From: Rhytidiadelphus loreus
Lineage: Eukaryota; Streptophyta; Bryopsida; Hypnales; Hylocomiaceae
Assembly: GCA_947034895.1 (NCBI GenBank)
Contig: OX344764.1
Coordinates: 59,811,348 to 59,875,347 of the forward strand
Reading direction: 5' to 3'
DNA length: 64,000 nt
Part shown: in pieces, positions 34,640 to 47,600 of the stretch
How the letters are laid out: every line of letters starts with the position of its first letter
How positions within the stretch are numbered: the stretch's first letter is position 1
Translations under genes and position numbers: made by a program
The notes under the pieces: generated by a model
What the model saw: the letters and a program-made list of their open reading frames with translations, nothing else
Database searches by the model: none
Told to the model about the DNA's origin: nothing

Positions 34640-37600
34640 ATAATTTGTGACAGAACAAACTTTCCACATTGAAAGATCATATCAAAGAAAATCTTACCAA
34701 GAACTTTATTCAACATTCCAAGTCTTCAACATGAGCACTAATCTTCTTTATCAAGAAAAAAGTCAGATTCTTGCAAAGTTGCAAATGTGCATCAATTATC
34801 ATGGACTGAACAAGTTGACAAGGAAAAATCACTACCTTTTGCCATTGATATCTGAACTTTTTGATCAACTTAAACAAGCCAAGATCTACACCAATATCTA
34901 CCTCTATAGAGGGTATGATTTGGTACACATAAAAGAAAGGAATGAATGGAAGACTGCATTTTGAACAAGGTTTGATTTTGAATACAATGTCATGCCATTT
35001 AAACTTACAAATGCAACAATTATCTTTTAGCTTTTGATTAACAATGTCTTTTGCAAGTTCTTGGATAAGTTTATTATATGTTATCTGAATGATATCTTGA
35101 TCTATTCCAAGAATGTTGAAGAACATGAAGAACATAAAACTCGCATAACTACAAAAACTACAAGTTGTTGGATTATATGTCAAATTAGAAAAGTGCATAT
35201 TTCACCTACCACAAGTGGAGTTTCTAAAGCACACCATTTTCAACAACTTATATATTGATGGATCTAAAGAAAATTTCTAGGAAAAATTCAAGCTATCATA
35301 GATCAATCAACTCTTCAATCAATGTATGATGTGCAACAATTTCTTGGATTTGCTAATTTCTATCAAATTTTCATCAAAACTATCCTCAAATAGCTCCTTC
35401 ATTAACTTGGTTGATGCACAAAAACATATTAGAATAGGGAGTTGAGGTAGAGAAAACTTTTCTACATCTAGAATCTGTTTTTAGTACAACTCCAATTTTG
35501 ATCTATTTAGAACTTTTCGGACCATTATATATAGAGACTAATGCTTTAGACCTTACTCTAGATAGACTTGGGATCCTAATTGGAATAAACCAAGTTTAAT
35601 AGTTAAAGTTCATTCCAAGGGAGTTTTTTTTTAAATAGGATTAATTCTAAGAATTCACCTAATAGGCATTGCATCCAAGAATAAGAAAGAAAATTTGTTC
35701 CTTAACCATATACAATTGTTTGTCCTCACAAAGGTAAATTTAATCACAAGATTTGGTACTCAAGCCACTCTTAAAGGCCACAAATAAAAAAGAATCTCCC
35801 AAATTGTTCTTCTATCAATCTTTAATCTTTTCTCAAATTAGATTGCTACATGTACAACTTGTCGCTTAGCCAAGGCTTTCCAACTTGGACTTGATGCTTG
35901 TCAAACTGCCCTTGTCTCCTTGCAACATGATCTTTGTTGAACAGGTTCTATTCAAGATTAAAAAAAAATTGTAGTAATTTAAGGTTCAAACGTAGGGAAG
36001 ACTTGTTAATGGGAATTATGTTAATCGTTGAGTTGTTAAAATTTATACCAAGTAGGAATTTTTTGATTTACAAATCAATTAATCTTAATCAATTAGCCAA
36101 TTGGAGCCTATGATAATACAATCCTCACACTTTTCCAATTGGACTACAATGATTCTCCTCTCCCTATTTCACATTCACTGTACAGCCTTAGTGCTGGAAA
36201 TAAACAATTTAACAAGTCTTTCAATAGAAATTAAATTATAACACACATACATACAACATTCACAGCAACTTTAATAGTAACCAAGTAACTGACTGACTGA
36301 CTCAACCAATTGCAAAACAATTGGGAAATTACACACATTCAAAGTAACATCTACTTCGATTAACACAACAAAGAAATTAGACTCAAGACACAATCAATTA
36401 AGCTAACACCCCATTCGATTAGGCTCACAACTAAATTTTCACACCTTCAAGATTCCATCAACCACATGCACATACTCAAAAATTAGATCACACACATGAT
36501 TGGTCTATACTTTCTATTCTATTAGTCTGATTTGGTGACAAATCACCATTAAAAACTTAACTTAACTTTGGTCTTCACAGTTAATCCTCTTCACATCTCC
36601 TCAACGAACACTGTTAATTTCTTCCTCAGTAAATCTTGGTTTTCAACTATAACCACATGCTCTATTCTAATTTCCTTCACGAACACATAGACCCAATTTG
36701 GCACACCTTCGTGTAGCTGCAAATTCGATTCAAACTTCATTGCATCCCGATTTGGATGCAACAATAGATCACCATACAATGCCTCAAGCTACCTAAATCA
36801 CCCTTGTGATATTGCAAGCCAGACTTAAATACACAAGTCAAGTAACAACTTAGAAAAACAACCACAAACGACAACAGCCAACTAGCTGGATATACTACAA
36901 AACTCTTAAAAACAGTGGGTCACAAAAATGGCAAAAAAGCCAGACCAAATACGATGTTGCCAAATTGACAGTTACCAAAACATAAAAAGCAGGCTAACTA
37001 ACTCACAAAATTGCCCAATTTGGATATCTACACTTACATTAAAGACAAACTTATTGCAAATAGAAGAAGAAAGATTCCATCTAATTGCATTTTATTCGAG
37101 ATACCTTGCTTTAGAGATCATATCTAGCACCAAGAAAGAGAGAAGCAACATATAATCAACAACAAACAAATCTACTTAAATTCAAACAATTATGGTAATG
37201 CGTGTTCATTCATCATTTATTAATTAGGTCTATATAGCATCAACTTTAGACTCTTTAGTTTTTCACATCAAATACTACACTCATAATGATTGTGATAAAT
37301 TCAAGATTTGGGATGACTTTTTGTATTTTGAAGAATGCCTAAATATTCCAAAAGATTTTTAAAGTCATTATAATTTTTCAACTGCCAAACATTTGGATTC
37401 AACAAGACATTAGAACTTATATTTCAAGATTTTTAGTAGCCTCAAATGTTAAAGGCTTTCAAGGACCTTGTACTCTCTTGTGAAACTTGTTTAAGATCTA
37501 CAAAAATCCATCTATAAAAATCCATCGACCATATGGACTCCTACAACCATTACCTATTGCCAACTAGCTATGGTCTTTGGTTTCTATGGATTTCATCCCT

Positions 37601-38670
37601 GACTTACTACCATCAAGTTCTCTTGATCATACTCTATATATTATTGTTATAGACCAACTAACAAATATGGCATATTTTGTCTCTTGCAATAAAAAAATCA
37701 ATCAATAATTAGAGAAAAAACAACACAACTTTTCTTGAACTCTACCAATATCATGAATTGTTGGATGAAATCATCTAAAACCAAAGATTACAATTTGTTT
37801 TCAAATTTTGGAGATCCCTCTTTGAAATTCTGAAGGTAGATATCAATTTTTTTTCTACCTTGAAATTGATAGTCAAATTGAGCTTGCCAATCAAATATTG
37901 AAAGAATATTTGTGTTGCACCATCAATTATCAACAAGAATATAAAACAATTGGACCTCGTATTAGACATTAGCTAAATTTGCATATAACAACACCGTCCA
38001 CCCTTCAACTTAATAGATGTCATTTTGTGCCAATAATGGGTACCATTCAAAGTTTGATCCATTCAATTTTTCAAAGACAAACAATTTCATAACCAAAGAC
38101 TTGACAATACAATTATTACAACTCCCCCAAATCATAAAATTCCATTTATCAAACTCTTAAGATTGTTATAAGGTATCAATAAATGTGTTAATAAAATAAT
38201 TATTTTCATTCCAAATCAGTGAGAAAGTTTAACTCTTTTGACGCAGCATTAAGATCATCCAACCATGTGATAAAAATTGACTATTATCGATTAGGACCAT
38301 TTTCCATTAAAAAAACAAGTCAATCTACTTGCATATAGATTGGAACTCCCAATATCCATGAAGATACATCCAATCTTTCACATTCCTCTCTTAGAATTGT
38401 GTAAAAAATCAAATGTATTGGATAGAACACAACCACCGTTGCCTTTTATTGAAGTCAATAACCATGGAGATTGAATAATATAGAGTGGAAAAAGTGCTAG
38501 ATTCACGACATAGACATAGCAAGTTGAAATATTTTATACATTGGCATGGATACAACGTAAACAAGCATATATGGAAAATGGCATTGAATATAATCAATGC
38601 AACTCAAAAGGTACAAGAATTTCATCAACTATTTCATGATAAACCAAAGCCTATCCAACAATAACTTCTA
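34640..38670 (+). pseudogene. Decayed Ty3/gypsy chromovirus (pol and chromodomain)
   Basis: Broken plus-strand pieces appear in Ty3/gypsy order. Reverse transcriptase starts near 34,785 (MCINYHGLNK, then PLISELFDQL and NEWKTAF at 34,964) and continues with FLDKFIICYLNDILIYS at 35,064-35,108. The RNase H start is at about 35,480-35,600 (TTPILIY, IETNALD). The HLIAFYSRYLA RNase H motif is near 37,070. Integrase core starts near 37,530 (GLLQPLPIA, SMDFIPDL, VIDQLTNMAYFV) with INYQQ near 37,925. Then come KIHPIFHIPLLE-type spacer residues (38,350-38,400) and a chromodomain. All parts have stops and frameshifts. The YLND motif has lost an aspartate, so the enzyme is dead. Unrelated sequence, possibly an inserted element, separates the RNase H parts (about 35,640-37,030). 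I did not find LTRs. Confidence 0.8.
38485..38640 (+). pseudogene. Chromodomain of the decayed chromovirus
   Basis: One open stretch reads VEKVLDSRHRHSKLKYFIHW, then HGYN, then NATQKVQEFHQLFHD, the fold pattern of the C-terminal chromodomain of plant chromovirus integrases (E-x-VLDSR, LKYFIHW-x-GY, then an amphipathic helix). The third aromatic-cage region reads HIWKMA in place of the usual TWE. A stop follows at 38,641. Its survival as an open frame in a dead element is probably chance. Confidence 0.75.
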
Positions 38671-39535
38671 GTAGAAGTTTCTATTCATTTAGTTCTCAAT
38701 TTGCCTTTGATAGTTGCTTATTCAAATCTTGAACCCCTCTTGGAACTAGAGAAGGCAAAATGTCAGACATACACCTTAGAACCTTCTAGAAGTAGTAGTT
38801 TTTTAAAAGTAGTAAATTATGAAAATTTTGTGGACATGAAATAAAAAATCATACAACAAAAGTTGACTCAAAACTTCACACACTAGAATTTGGTGTGATG
38901 GAAAATTATTTTTAAAATCATTGATTGTTAATTAAATCATGTAAACATGTATGCACACATCTATAACTAGAATAATTTATCCATTGGTACATGTGACACC
39001 AATTTACCAAAGTCACACCAATTGTAATATTTTTAAATTAGTACATGTCGAAATAAACTACTACATTGACGGACTAAACTGAGTACAAAGTTGAAACGTT
39101 TTCATTCAAACAACCACACCATAAGTATCAATGGACAAAGTCCAAAAGTAAATATACAAAAGTTGTAGTGCACAACATATTATACGTTACCATGGAAGTT
39201 TAAAGAAAAAATTAGTTGTGATTTGAAAGAAAATCAATTTCAAAGTTAGCCATGTCAAAAACTCAGTTTTGTTCAACATAATTTGGAATTACTTTATCTT
39301 TTTCAATTTTTTCTTAGAATTCCAGAAAAGCTTTTTGTACCTTGGCATGATGGTATACATTGTTTTTAGATTGTTGTACACAAAAAATGAAGGAAATTGA
39401 CATTTATTGAATTCAAAATAACAACAGTAAAATAACATGCAAGAGATGTTGGTTTTCACAATATTTGAATTTCTTTTTGGAATTGAGAGCATCGGATAGC
39501 ATTAGCCATTGTAGAGAGAGTATAGGTTGCAATTT
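38671..39535. other. Gene-free AT-rich stretch
   Basis: No recognisable gene or repeat; the small minus-strand frame at 39,289-39,492 has no features. Confidence 0.4.
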
Positions 39536-39688
39536 CACTAGTAGAAAATCTGAAATTTCTATCGTTTTGGTCATGTTGATTTGGGTAAATTTTATGCTCA
39601 TTTTGATAGAAATCTATTGAAAATCAGTAGAAAATTGACCCAAATCAACGCGACCAAAACAATAAAAATTTCAAATTTTTTACTAGTG
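39536..39688. mobile_element. CACTAG foldback MITE, 153 bp
   Basis: The left end CACTAGTAGAAAATCTGAAA pairs with the reversed right end CACTAGTAAAAAATTTGAAA, and complementarity continues through TTTCTATCGTTTTGGTC and past it. CACTAGTAGAAAA is a terminus often seen in CACTA-type MITEs. The flanking trinucleotides (TTT, TAT) differ by one base. No coding potential. Confidence 0.75.
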
Positions 39689-39849
39689 TATGGACCATTA
39701 TTACATCTTATTGTCCTTGCATTTGAAACATTTGTTGAACTGGGCAATGCATTCAATTTATATTTCAAAGCCATATAATGTGTTTTTTAATTCAATCTTT
39801 TTGTCCAAATACTAGAGTTCATGATGCACATAATTGATCCAACAAATCA

Positions 39850-40703
39850 AAAAATTCCAAGAATTTTCACCGCGTGGATTGCAAGATATAAACATTGAAA
39901 TTCACTGAAATCATTTTTCTGGCCCTGCAAAAACAGGGCAGCTGTGCTTCACAAGCTCACTTTTCTATGAAAAAATGTCCAAAATGGTAGTGCTTCTTTG
40001 ATTATTTTTCCTAGACAAGTTGGCTACATGCTTAAAAAATTTCACATCATTTGGAATTGTACAACATATAGGGAGAAAATAGTAAGTAGAAAGAAGTAGA
40101 GAATGATTCAAAATACAAAATTGTTAAGAATTTAGTTATGGAATTGAAAAATGCCAATCCGAGTGGTTGCAATGTTTTAATAGACAATCTACATCCTATG
40201 ATTTTATTTTTTTCCAAAAATATTGAAAATTGAGTAAAATAAAGAACTTCAAAGTTTATTTTAGAATAGAGATTCCATAATTGTCCACAAACTAAAACTC
40301 CTCATAATTTTTGACTCATTGATCAATCAAAATGAATGATTCAAAGATTTCCACGTATATATAACTCTAGAAAATCAATTTCAAATTTTTGTATTGATCA
40401 AAATGAATGATTCAAAGCTTTCCATGTATATATAACTCTAGAAAATCAATTTCAAATTTTTGTTTAAGAAAAAAGTGACTTTTTTTTATCTACTAGAGTG
40501 CCCAGATGGGGAAAAAAAGTAACATATTAGGCCATAACTTTTGACTCATATATTCAAATGTCATGAAATTTAGTCCATATGAAAGATATTCCTTGTTCCC
40601 ACATTCTATTAAAATTTCAGCCTAAAATATGAAAATCTCTAGTCACAGGTACCTACCTAAAATTTCTATATTGCCAAAAAACACATGCTGGTCCTTTTAG
40701 GGG
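39850..40703 (+). mobile_element. TTAA-type repeat R1, copy 3
   Basis: It matches R1 copies 1 and 2 from the AAGAATTTTCACC region onward and ends GTCCTTTTAGGGG then TTAA (40,704-40,707). The left end is missing or too diverged. It contains a 71-bp tandem duplication (40,326-40,467). It lacks both the 222-bp TTAA insertion of copy 1 and the T element of copy 2, which provides the empty sites. Confidence 0.65.
40326..40467 (+). repeat. 71-bp tandem duplication inside R1 copy 3
   Basis: Two adjacent units (ATCAAAATGAATGATTCAAA through TTTCAAATTTTTGT) differ at only a few positions; R1 copies 1 and 2 have a single unit. Confidence 0.85.
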
Positions 40704-40709
40704 TTAAAC

Positions 40710-42117
40710 AAAGCCAATAAGTTATATTTTTTACAAATTAAGATGCTTTAAATTCTTGCAAAATAAAGTGTTCCATAACTTTTTTGTCACTTATCCACAT
40801 GATAAAAGATTTCCAAATTGAAAAAGGTATATTCTATGCTTTTTAATGATTTTTTGGGATTTATTTATTTTTAGATTTTTGATGACAATGAGTCATTACA
40901 ATTTCAAACTTCAAGGCAAGGGATCCTTTGTCTTCCATGAATCAAAACCTTGAATGCAAGCTTGCCCATGAATTATGGGCCACTCTAATCCAAATATATT
41001 CTTGTTACAATAATACTATAGAAAGCCCCTCTCCTTCTCATTCAAACATGTTATGAATCTAGGGGAGGTTTCTCCATTTATTTTGAGCAATGCAAAAAGT
41101 GATATGTACTAAAGTAGTGAATCTATTTTGCATTTGTGGACATAGACAAAACATCCACAATGTGGATGAAAATTAAATTATTCATTCCAAAGTGTATACA
41201 TTCATCCTTCAAAGAACAATATTGTCTTAGAATTTTATAACAATGTAACAGTTTTATCTATTGAAAAAAGCGAATATATCATCAAATTTTCCCTGGATTT
41301 TTTTTATACCGCTATTGACCTTAAAGAACACTTTAAAAAGTTAACGATGACCTACAAGCACAAGATGAATGAAAAGTGTCGCTCCCAATGATGTCCGAGC
41401 TCGACGATTGGAATCCCCGCGAAGGGACTCTTCCAACTCCCAAGCCTACTTTTTCCCGGTGTTGCTTCCGAGTGGCGCCACAGCTTGAGATTCCAAATTT
41501 GAACTCAAGACTATTCCCGCCAGAAGCTTGTCCCAAAGAGAATTGGGGCTAATTCGAGTCCCGAGTCCCAACAAAGTAAAGCTACACTGAACCGCTCTTG
41601 TAATCTCCATCATCTCGGCTAGTCAGGTGATTGTGTCTGGCAATGATGGAACTTCTCGTTGGCATTCGAGAGAGTTTCGGCGATTTAGTAGATGCCGACG
41701 TTTCGAGAGGTTAGGTACGTCTTTACGTTTTGGCATCCGCTGTCCTCACCATTGCTGAATTTGCAAGAAATTTGGCTTGAAACAAAGGCGATTGGTTTGG
41801 ATATCCGTTACTTAGAATTAATGTGCTTGGTGGAAACCTTCAATGTTTGTGACCTCTACTTGCGGCATTGAAAGATGAACATGAACATACAAATGCGACT
41901 GAGCGTATTATTCAGAAGCGAGAAAGTAACGCAACATTGATTAAATTAGCGAGTTTCTAATCGAGGAATGAGTTCTGTAATTAAGTGCTCTTCCTTCAAG
42001 TTTAGTACAGCTGCACAAATCTTTGCCACGTTCACGGAAAATTGACAACCAATTGGAATTTCCATTGACATCAGGCCGTCAACCTTGTTGCTTGGAGAAT
42101 TTCTTACGTGACGAGAT
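40710..42117 (+). promoter_or_regulatory. Transition to the gene-rich part; upstream region of the F-box gene
   Basis: Composition changes from AT-rich repeats to about 45% GC near 41,330. The 41,330-42,117 part is probably promoter and 5' leader of the F-box gene. I see no good TATA box. Minus-strand frames at 41,333-41,536 and 41,946-42,293 (partly antisense to the F-box gene) are not convincing. Confidence 0.35.
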
Positions 42118-43383
42118 ATGAATTCAGAGAAAGAGCTAGAGCTGAGTGTGCACCAGCAGGAGGGAGAGAATGCAGTGTCTGCCAGGAAAACTGATGGCGA
42201 TACGTGGATATGGAGCAAGCTTCCTCCTGAGCTGCTAGTCAAAGCGTCGTTCCTGTCGATTCCAACCTTATTTCGATGTCGTGCAGTGTGCAAGGCATGG
42301 AATAACCTAATCTCATCATCTGAATTCGCAGCTCTTTGTGCACAGGCACATTTGCAGAAATCGCACGTAATTCTTGTAGGGTTGCCAGGTCTGAGTTCGT
42401 TATGGTTGGCCTACATGTTCGATGCGCGTGCCAACAAGTGGTGCCATCCCATTGATCTGAAATTTCTACAATCATATTGGGAACTCGTGTTCGGAGATGC
42501 CACTAAGGGACTCATCCGCCGTAGGGTGCTGGCTGCCTGCGGATCAATGATTTGCATATCAGCCACTTACGTCAAAGGCTGTGAAGTCTTAGTGGCTTGC
42601 AATCCAGTTCGCAAGACTTTCCAAGAGCTTCCGCTTGTAAGTTCATGCGCCTCTTTTGGTGCCGTTGGCTTGGTTCACATAATTCCTGACACCCCCTTGG
42701 CAAGCTACAGAATGTTCTACTTGTCATTTCTATTTGATTCCCGCGACACGACACTCAATACAGAGGACAAATCCTCGCGACTTCATGTGTACGAATCAAC
42801 CTCAAATAAATGGAGATCATTAAACAGCATTGCGAAAGGACTTAATCATGGACAATCAGTGGATCGTTGCTCCATGGTTCACTACAACAATGTGATTTAC
42901 GTACTCTGGTACGAAGATTCGCCAACTTCTTACCTGCAAAACGGAAAGCATGTCCTCATGACATACGAGTTAATGCAAGACGAGTGGAAGGAGTCCGGTT
43001 GCGAATTGTCGGTGTCCCTCCGACGGGCAAAATTGGTGGTGAGTGAACCTTGGTTGCTTCTCGTGGGAGCATTGGAAGATACCTATCATATCTGGAAGCT
43101 TGAAGTCTCTTCTAACGAGAGTTATGAAATTGCGCGCATGCCCGACTTCTTCACTCGGAGGATGCTGGATGACCCATTCAATGCTCTCATATGTGGATAT
43201 GGCGAGTCTGTTTTCTTCATGTCAGCCAAAGGCAAGCCAGTGTTGTATGACCTTGCCACTGGAACGTGGCAACGTTTACCTTCACTCAGTAACACTCTGC
43301 AAGGCACATTGCCGCAATTCAACCGAAGCAATCTCTTCGAAATTTTCATTGACTTCTGTTTGGATGTACCATTATCCTATTGA
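42118..43383 (+). CDS. F-box protein with kelch-like beta-propeller region
   Basis: A single uninterrupted frame of 421 aa. Residues 31-70 form an F-box: WSKLPPELLVKAS, then FLSIPTLFRCRAVCKAWNNL. This binds SKP1/ASK adaptors in SCF ubiquitin ligases. The rest resembles the kelch/FBA-type propeller of plant F-box proteins, with spaced blade-end signatures (NKWCHPI near 106, NKWRSLNS near 232, DEWKESG near 291, GTWQRLPSLS near 387). These blades normally choose the target, which cannot be predicted here. The ATG at 42,118 is followed by a normal acidic lead of 30 residues. Length and lack of introns fit this family. GC and codon use differ from the repeats around it, and there are no breaks, so it looks functional. 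The C-terminal tail after about residue 405 is less typical. I am sure of the F-box and less sure of the blade count. Confidence 0.85.
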   Translation: MNSEKELELSVHQQEGENAVSARKTDGDTWIWSKLPPELLVKASFLSIPTLFRCRAVCKAWNNLISSSEFAALCAQAHLQKSHVILVGLPGLSSLWLAYMFDARANKWCHPIDLKFLQSYWELVFGDATKGLIRRRVLAACGSMICISATYVKGCEVLVACNPVRKTFQELPLVSSCASFGAVGLVHIIPDTPLASYRMFYLSFLFDSRDTTLNTEDKSSRLHVYESTSNKWRSLNSIAKGLNHGQSVDRCSMVHYNNVIYVLWYEDSPTSYLQNGKHVLMTYELMQDEWKESGCELSVSLRRAKLVVSEPWLLLVGALEDTYHIWKLEVSSNESYEIARMPDFFTRRMLDDPFNALICGYGESVFFMSAKGKPVLYDLATGTWQRLPSLSNTLQGTLPQFNRSNLFEIFIDFCLDVPLSY

Positions 43384-44600
43384 GTGGCAATTATACTTTG
43401 AAAATGGAATCCTTAAGCATGTGCAGAATCTACAAGCAATACTGATGTCGTCTTACTCAACCGATATCTTTCCCTTGCAGGAGAATCAACGGTACTGATA
43501 ATTTACTACTGATGATGCCCCTCAAGTTGAATAGTTGGAAGTCATTTCTATCCTTAGCCATAGTAATTCCTCATTGATAATAATTGACATCTCTGTAAGT
43601 TTGCATTGTCATATGCAGAATTAACTCAATTCAATCTGATATTCAACTGGAATATTCAAGCAAGTCAAATGGATATACGTATTCAGATTTTCTTTCATGT
43701 ACATCTTCAACTCCAGCAATTAAGTAAGCCTATGCAGACTGATTATGGAATACAGGTGAAGGTAAAACTCTCTCTAAGAGATCAAACTGACAGTAAATTT
43801 CAAACTTTCCATAGTGCGTCCGCCTCACTGTTCCTTCAACTATACGAAATAATCGTAACAATTTGTTTCACCGAGTTCATTAATTAAGTATCAATTAATT
43901 AGGAACAATGCACTGTATTCTAGCGTCTGTCGACTTTCCCTATGTTTTCTCGAATGAAACTCTCAGCCTGATGCCACTATCCAGCAGCATGTAATTGCCT
44001 GAGACTGAATATGCTTATTTGGATGATTTATGATCAATGGCCTTTACCCAAAAGTGAACCCTATTGATTTTTGCCGAAACTGTAAAGACTTTGAACATAA
44101 GCACATAGGATCAACTGAGGATACACCTATATGATCTCATATTAACGAGCAGTGCCATTCTGCTGGACACAAATGTGCCGCTCATATGCAAAGTAAAAAT
44201 ATATCTATAAATCATGAATTTCTGAACTTTAGGAACTGAGAATTTCTCCATGACAATTTGATATCACAGTAAAAAGGATGTCTTTGATCAATGGTATTCA
44301 GTACTCACACTATCTGCATAGTGTACCTTTCCTCCAGAAAGCAGGAAGGGGCAACAGCGCTATCTTGTGAGCGACAACATTTCACATAACCAATTTGGAG
44401 CTGAGGTTTCGGCAAAATATTTTCATCTCAAAGCTATTTGAACAGGAGAACTCCACCTGACCACGATCAGAAAGGCGTACTGAATGGAAACCAAAGCCAT
44501 TTTGTTCTGCTCCACAAAAGGCATGTTCTTAATTACGAGCAATTACACAAATCAATTACACTGCTTTGTTTTAAAGTATGCACACGCTAGTTGAAATGAG
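43384..44600. other. Intergenic region between the F-box gene and the PIG-V 3' end
   Basis: The two genes converge here, so this should hold both 3' UTRs. Small frames (43,606-43,887) are unremarkable. No repeat with a partner in the window is seen. Confidence 0.4.
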
Positions 44601-47600
44601 TTAAGTAAATGGGTAAAAGTTAATAAAGAGAAGAGAGCCAAGGCCGAGAAAGCTCAAAAAGTAAGTCCATATAATGCGCCCAATGGGGAGGCCGTTCGCC
44701 GAGTTCATGGCATATGCAGCATACCAATAAAGGGGAGGACTTACAGATAGAAACCTCGTCGCCACCTGTGCATTGAAGAATGTAATCAGCTGTTAATAGC
44801 ACTGGAGATAACGGTGATGTTCTTTGAGATCATGCTTTGAAGAGAAACATACAAGCTGGCCGGTTCCTACTAGCCCTCTCCTTGGAATAAAACTAGGACC
44901 TTGCCACTTACAGTAGAAAACAAGGTAAATGAGACACTTAATACATGTGGCAGTCGTGAGGCATATAATATTCTTCAAATGCAGATAGAAGTAAACTTTT
45001 CGAGTACAACTAAGTTATGTTCTCTTAAGCAGTCACTTCAATCTGCATTCGAAAATATAATAATGACTGCTTTATTTCTACACGTATTACGTACTTATTC
45101 ACACATTCCCATGCATTCGTCTTAAAGTTGGTAAGGTAAGCAGACATTGTCAGAAGTTAGAAACAGACGTACCTGAACATGCATGATGCATGTGGCAACG
45201 AACACCATGACTGCCATTTGCACCAAAAAGCATACAGCTGCCGGGGAGAAGAAACCCCCAAGGCTTTCCGCATTAGCCTTAGCACGTCTGTTCTCCACAT
45301 TAATGTCAGCCTTGATTCCTCGTCGGCGTCGTAGTTCTGAGCAGCCACAATAGACATGTTAGGCAATTATTTCTTTAAGCCAACAATAACAAATGGACGA
45401 AATTGCATTACAGGTCTGAGAACATTGTGACCCCATTAAGTGGGTGTAAAGAACCCAAGGTTGTAGACAGCCCTGGCTGCATAAATTAGACATTATTTAG
45501 ACAGTTACTCCTAGCAGTGGAGTGGACATCGTGCAAACAACATAAGACAAGCTGATGGAAGAAAATAAGCCTGAAGGAAATGGCATTGTTCTGCACATAT
45601 CTAGCACCTAACTAGACCTTCCAAAAGCGCACAATATGACATTCTAAGCGGCAAATGCTCAACATTGAGGTATGTGTGAAGGAATTTACCTTGCACAGCG
45701 CCTGAAGCAAGAGCAGGGATCGCGGAAGATTCTCCTAACCCATCCTTGTTTTCTTGTTTCTTTACAACAGTATTGTCAGGCAACAAAGTCAGCTTCCGCC
45801 ACTGTGAGAGGGGAATATTAAACCCTAGCAGGAAGAGAAGGCGTGGCTGGGATCTTCCATAGACAGAAAGTGCCACAACTGCAAGAATTAAAGTTGGTGA
45901 TGCAAGCAAAAAATTGGGGATCTGTTTGACTTGAAAATAGCGAAGAAATCCCACATTCCTGCACAAAACCCATGAAACACTCACTTAAGGACCTAGAAAG
46001 ATGTGATGCATGAATCCACTGGCCAACAAGTACATCACTACTGTCTGCTATAAGGAGATCCAACAAACAATCATAACTTCACCAAAGAGTTTCCAAACAT
46101 CAAGAGAAGCTTCAAACAAGTGGAGACCGAGGAGGGGCTCAATTGTGCTACTATCAATACGTATCCTCGAGGTTACATACTATACGATAGATATTTCTCG
46201 GGTTTGATTGCATTATAAAATGAAAGTAATTTAGTCAAAGTCTTCGTAGTAATTAAAAATTATAATTGCAAATCAAAATTCATAGTAAAGACATACCAGT
46301 AGTAGTCTTGCACAAAGCCATATAGATAAGGAATTGTTGCACTGCACCACGGGCGATCTGATTCTCCAGCTCCTTCGGATAATCCACAATGTCTATAATA
46401 TCCATACCCTTGAAATGCAAATAGTGGAGCAACTGTGACCAAGCTTTGGAAAATGGCCCTGACGACTATCAGCAAAGCTGCCTGCTCATGAGAAGGAAAG
46501 TATGCAATAGTGAATACATGAACATAATACAGAAGGTTCAAATAGTAAATCGATGCAACTTAGAAGATTGTCGAGAAAACTCTCCAAATACGCCAGCATT
46601 CGAGATGAATATAGTATTTGCATGCAAAAATCTTGAGAAATCAAGTCAAGATCACAATGTGGAACACACTAAAGGGCGAGGGCAACAAAAGAGTCTAGTT
46701 AATACCAGAAAGCTGCCACGCCGAGTAACTGCCTCGTAAGCACAGTGCATGGCCTGGAAGAGGAAAAACCCCGTATGTAAGACACCATTTGAACGCACTC
46801 CACAAGACAGGCCGAATAGAAGAGTTGCCGTCCACGTTCTCCCAGTCACAAATTGCCAAAGCCCAGCAAACGAGAAAAGTGCGAAGAGGCTTTCTGAGTA
46901 TCTTGCATGAACATTAAGAGAGGAACTCTGGTAAAAATTTCAAATTATGCTCATTACGCAAGAAACAATAAGAGTAATTTGAACACTAGAAGAAAATCCC
47001 CACTTCCAGAATCTCTAGCCGCAGTAAACCCTGCCAATTGTAACGCAATTAAAGGCAGTTACGAAAATAAACTTTGCCAATCATGACGCAGCGACGTGTT
47101 TAGAACAACTCTGGAGGTGGGCATTCTACTAGTGAATTGCAGATAATGGTTCGTAAATTTAATAGCCACCTTAGCGACTCGTATTCCTAGTTTTTCTATT
47201 TTCTAGAAGTTCAAGCAGGAGTTTTGCAGGCAGTATTCCTTCTGTAACCCTACGTGCCCAATGGCCAAAGGTATCTGCTTTCATATCTATAGGAGTCAAA
47301 ATAAATCAGTTAGGAAGCTTCAAGGAAGATTAAAAAAATGAAGCAATAGAAAAAGTAAATCATACCCTACATTTTTGAGTAATAAAAGATGTTTCGAAAG
47401 TTATTGTTATCTGCTATTAGCTTCGAAAGTGCAATTTCTAATTTAAGCTTGGTCACTTAGGGGTTAAATGTAATGGGATCATAAGTAGCACACAATTACA
47501 GTCCACCGACATCATAGTAGAGGAGGATACAGAGCAGAGTAGAATACTGATGCCGGATTGAAGCAGAATAAGCACACAGCTCTCCAAGCAAGATCTTTCC

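Noticed and set aside
41946..42293. 115-aa minus-strand ORF
   Set aside because: Largely antisense to the F-box gene and its leader, with no recognisable domain.
43043..43498. 151-aa plus-strand ORF overlapping the F-box gene
   Set aside because: Out-of-frame shadow of the F-box coding sequence; the F-box frame carries the family signatures.
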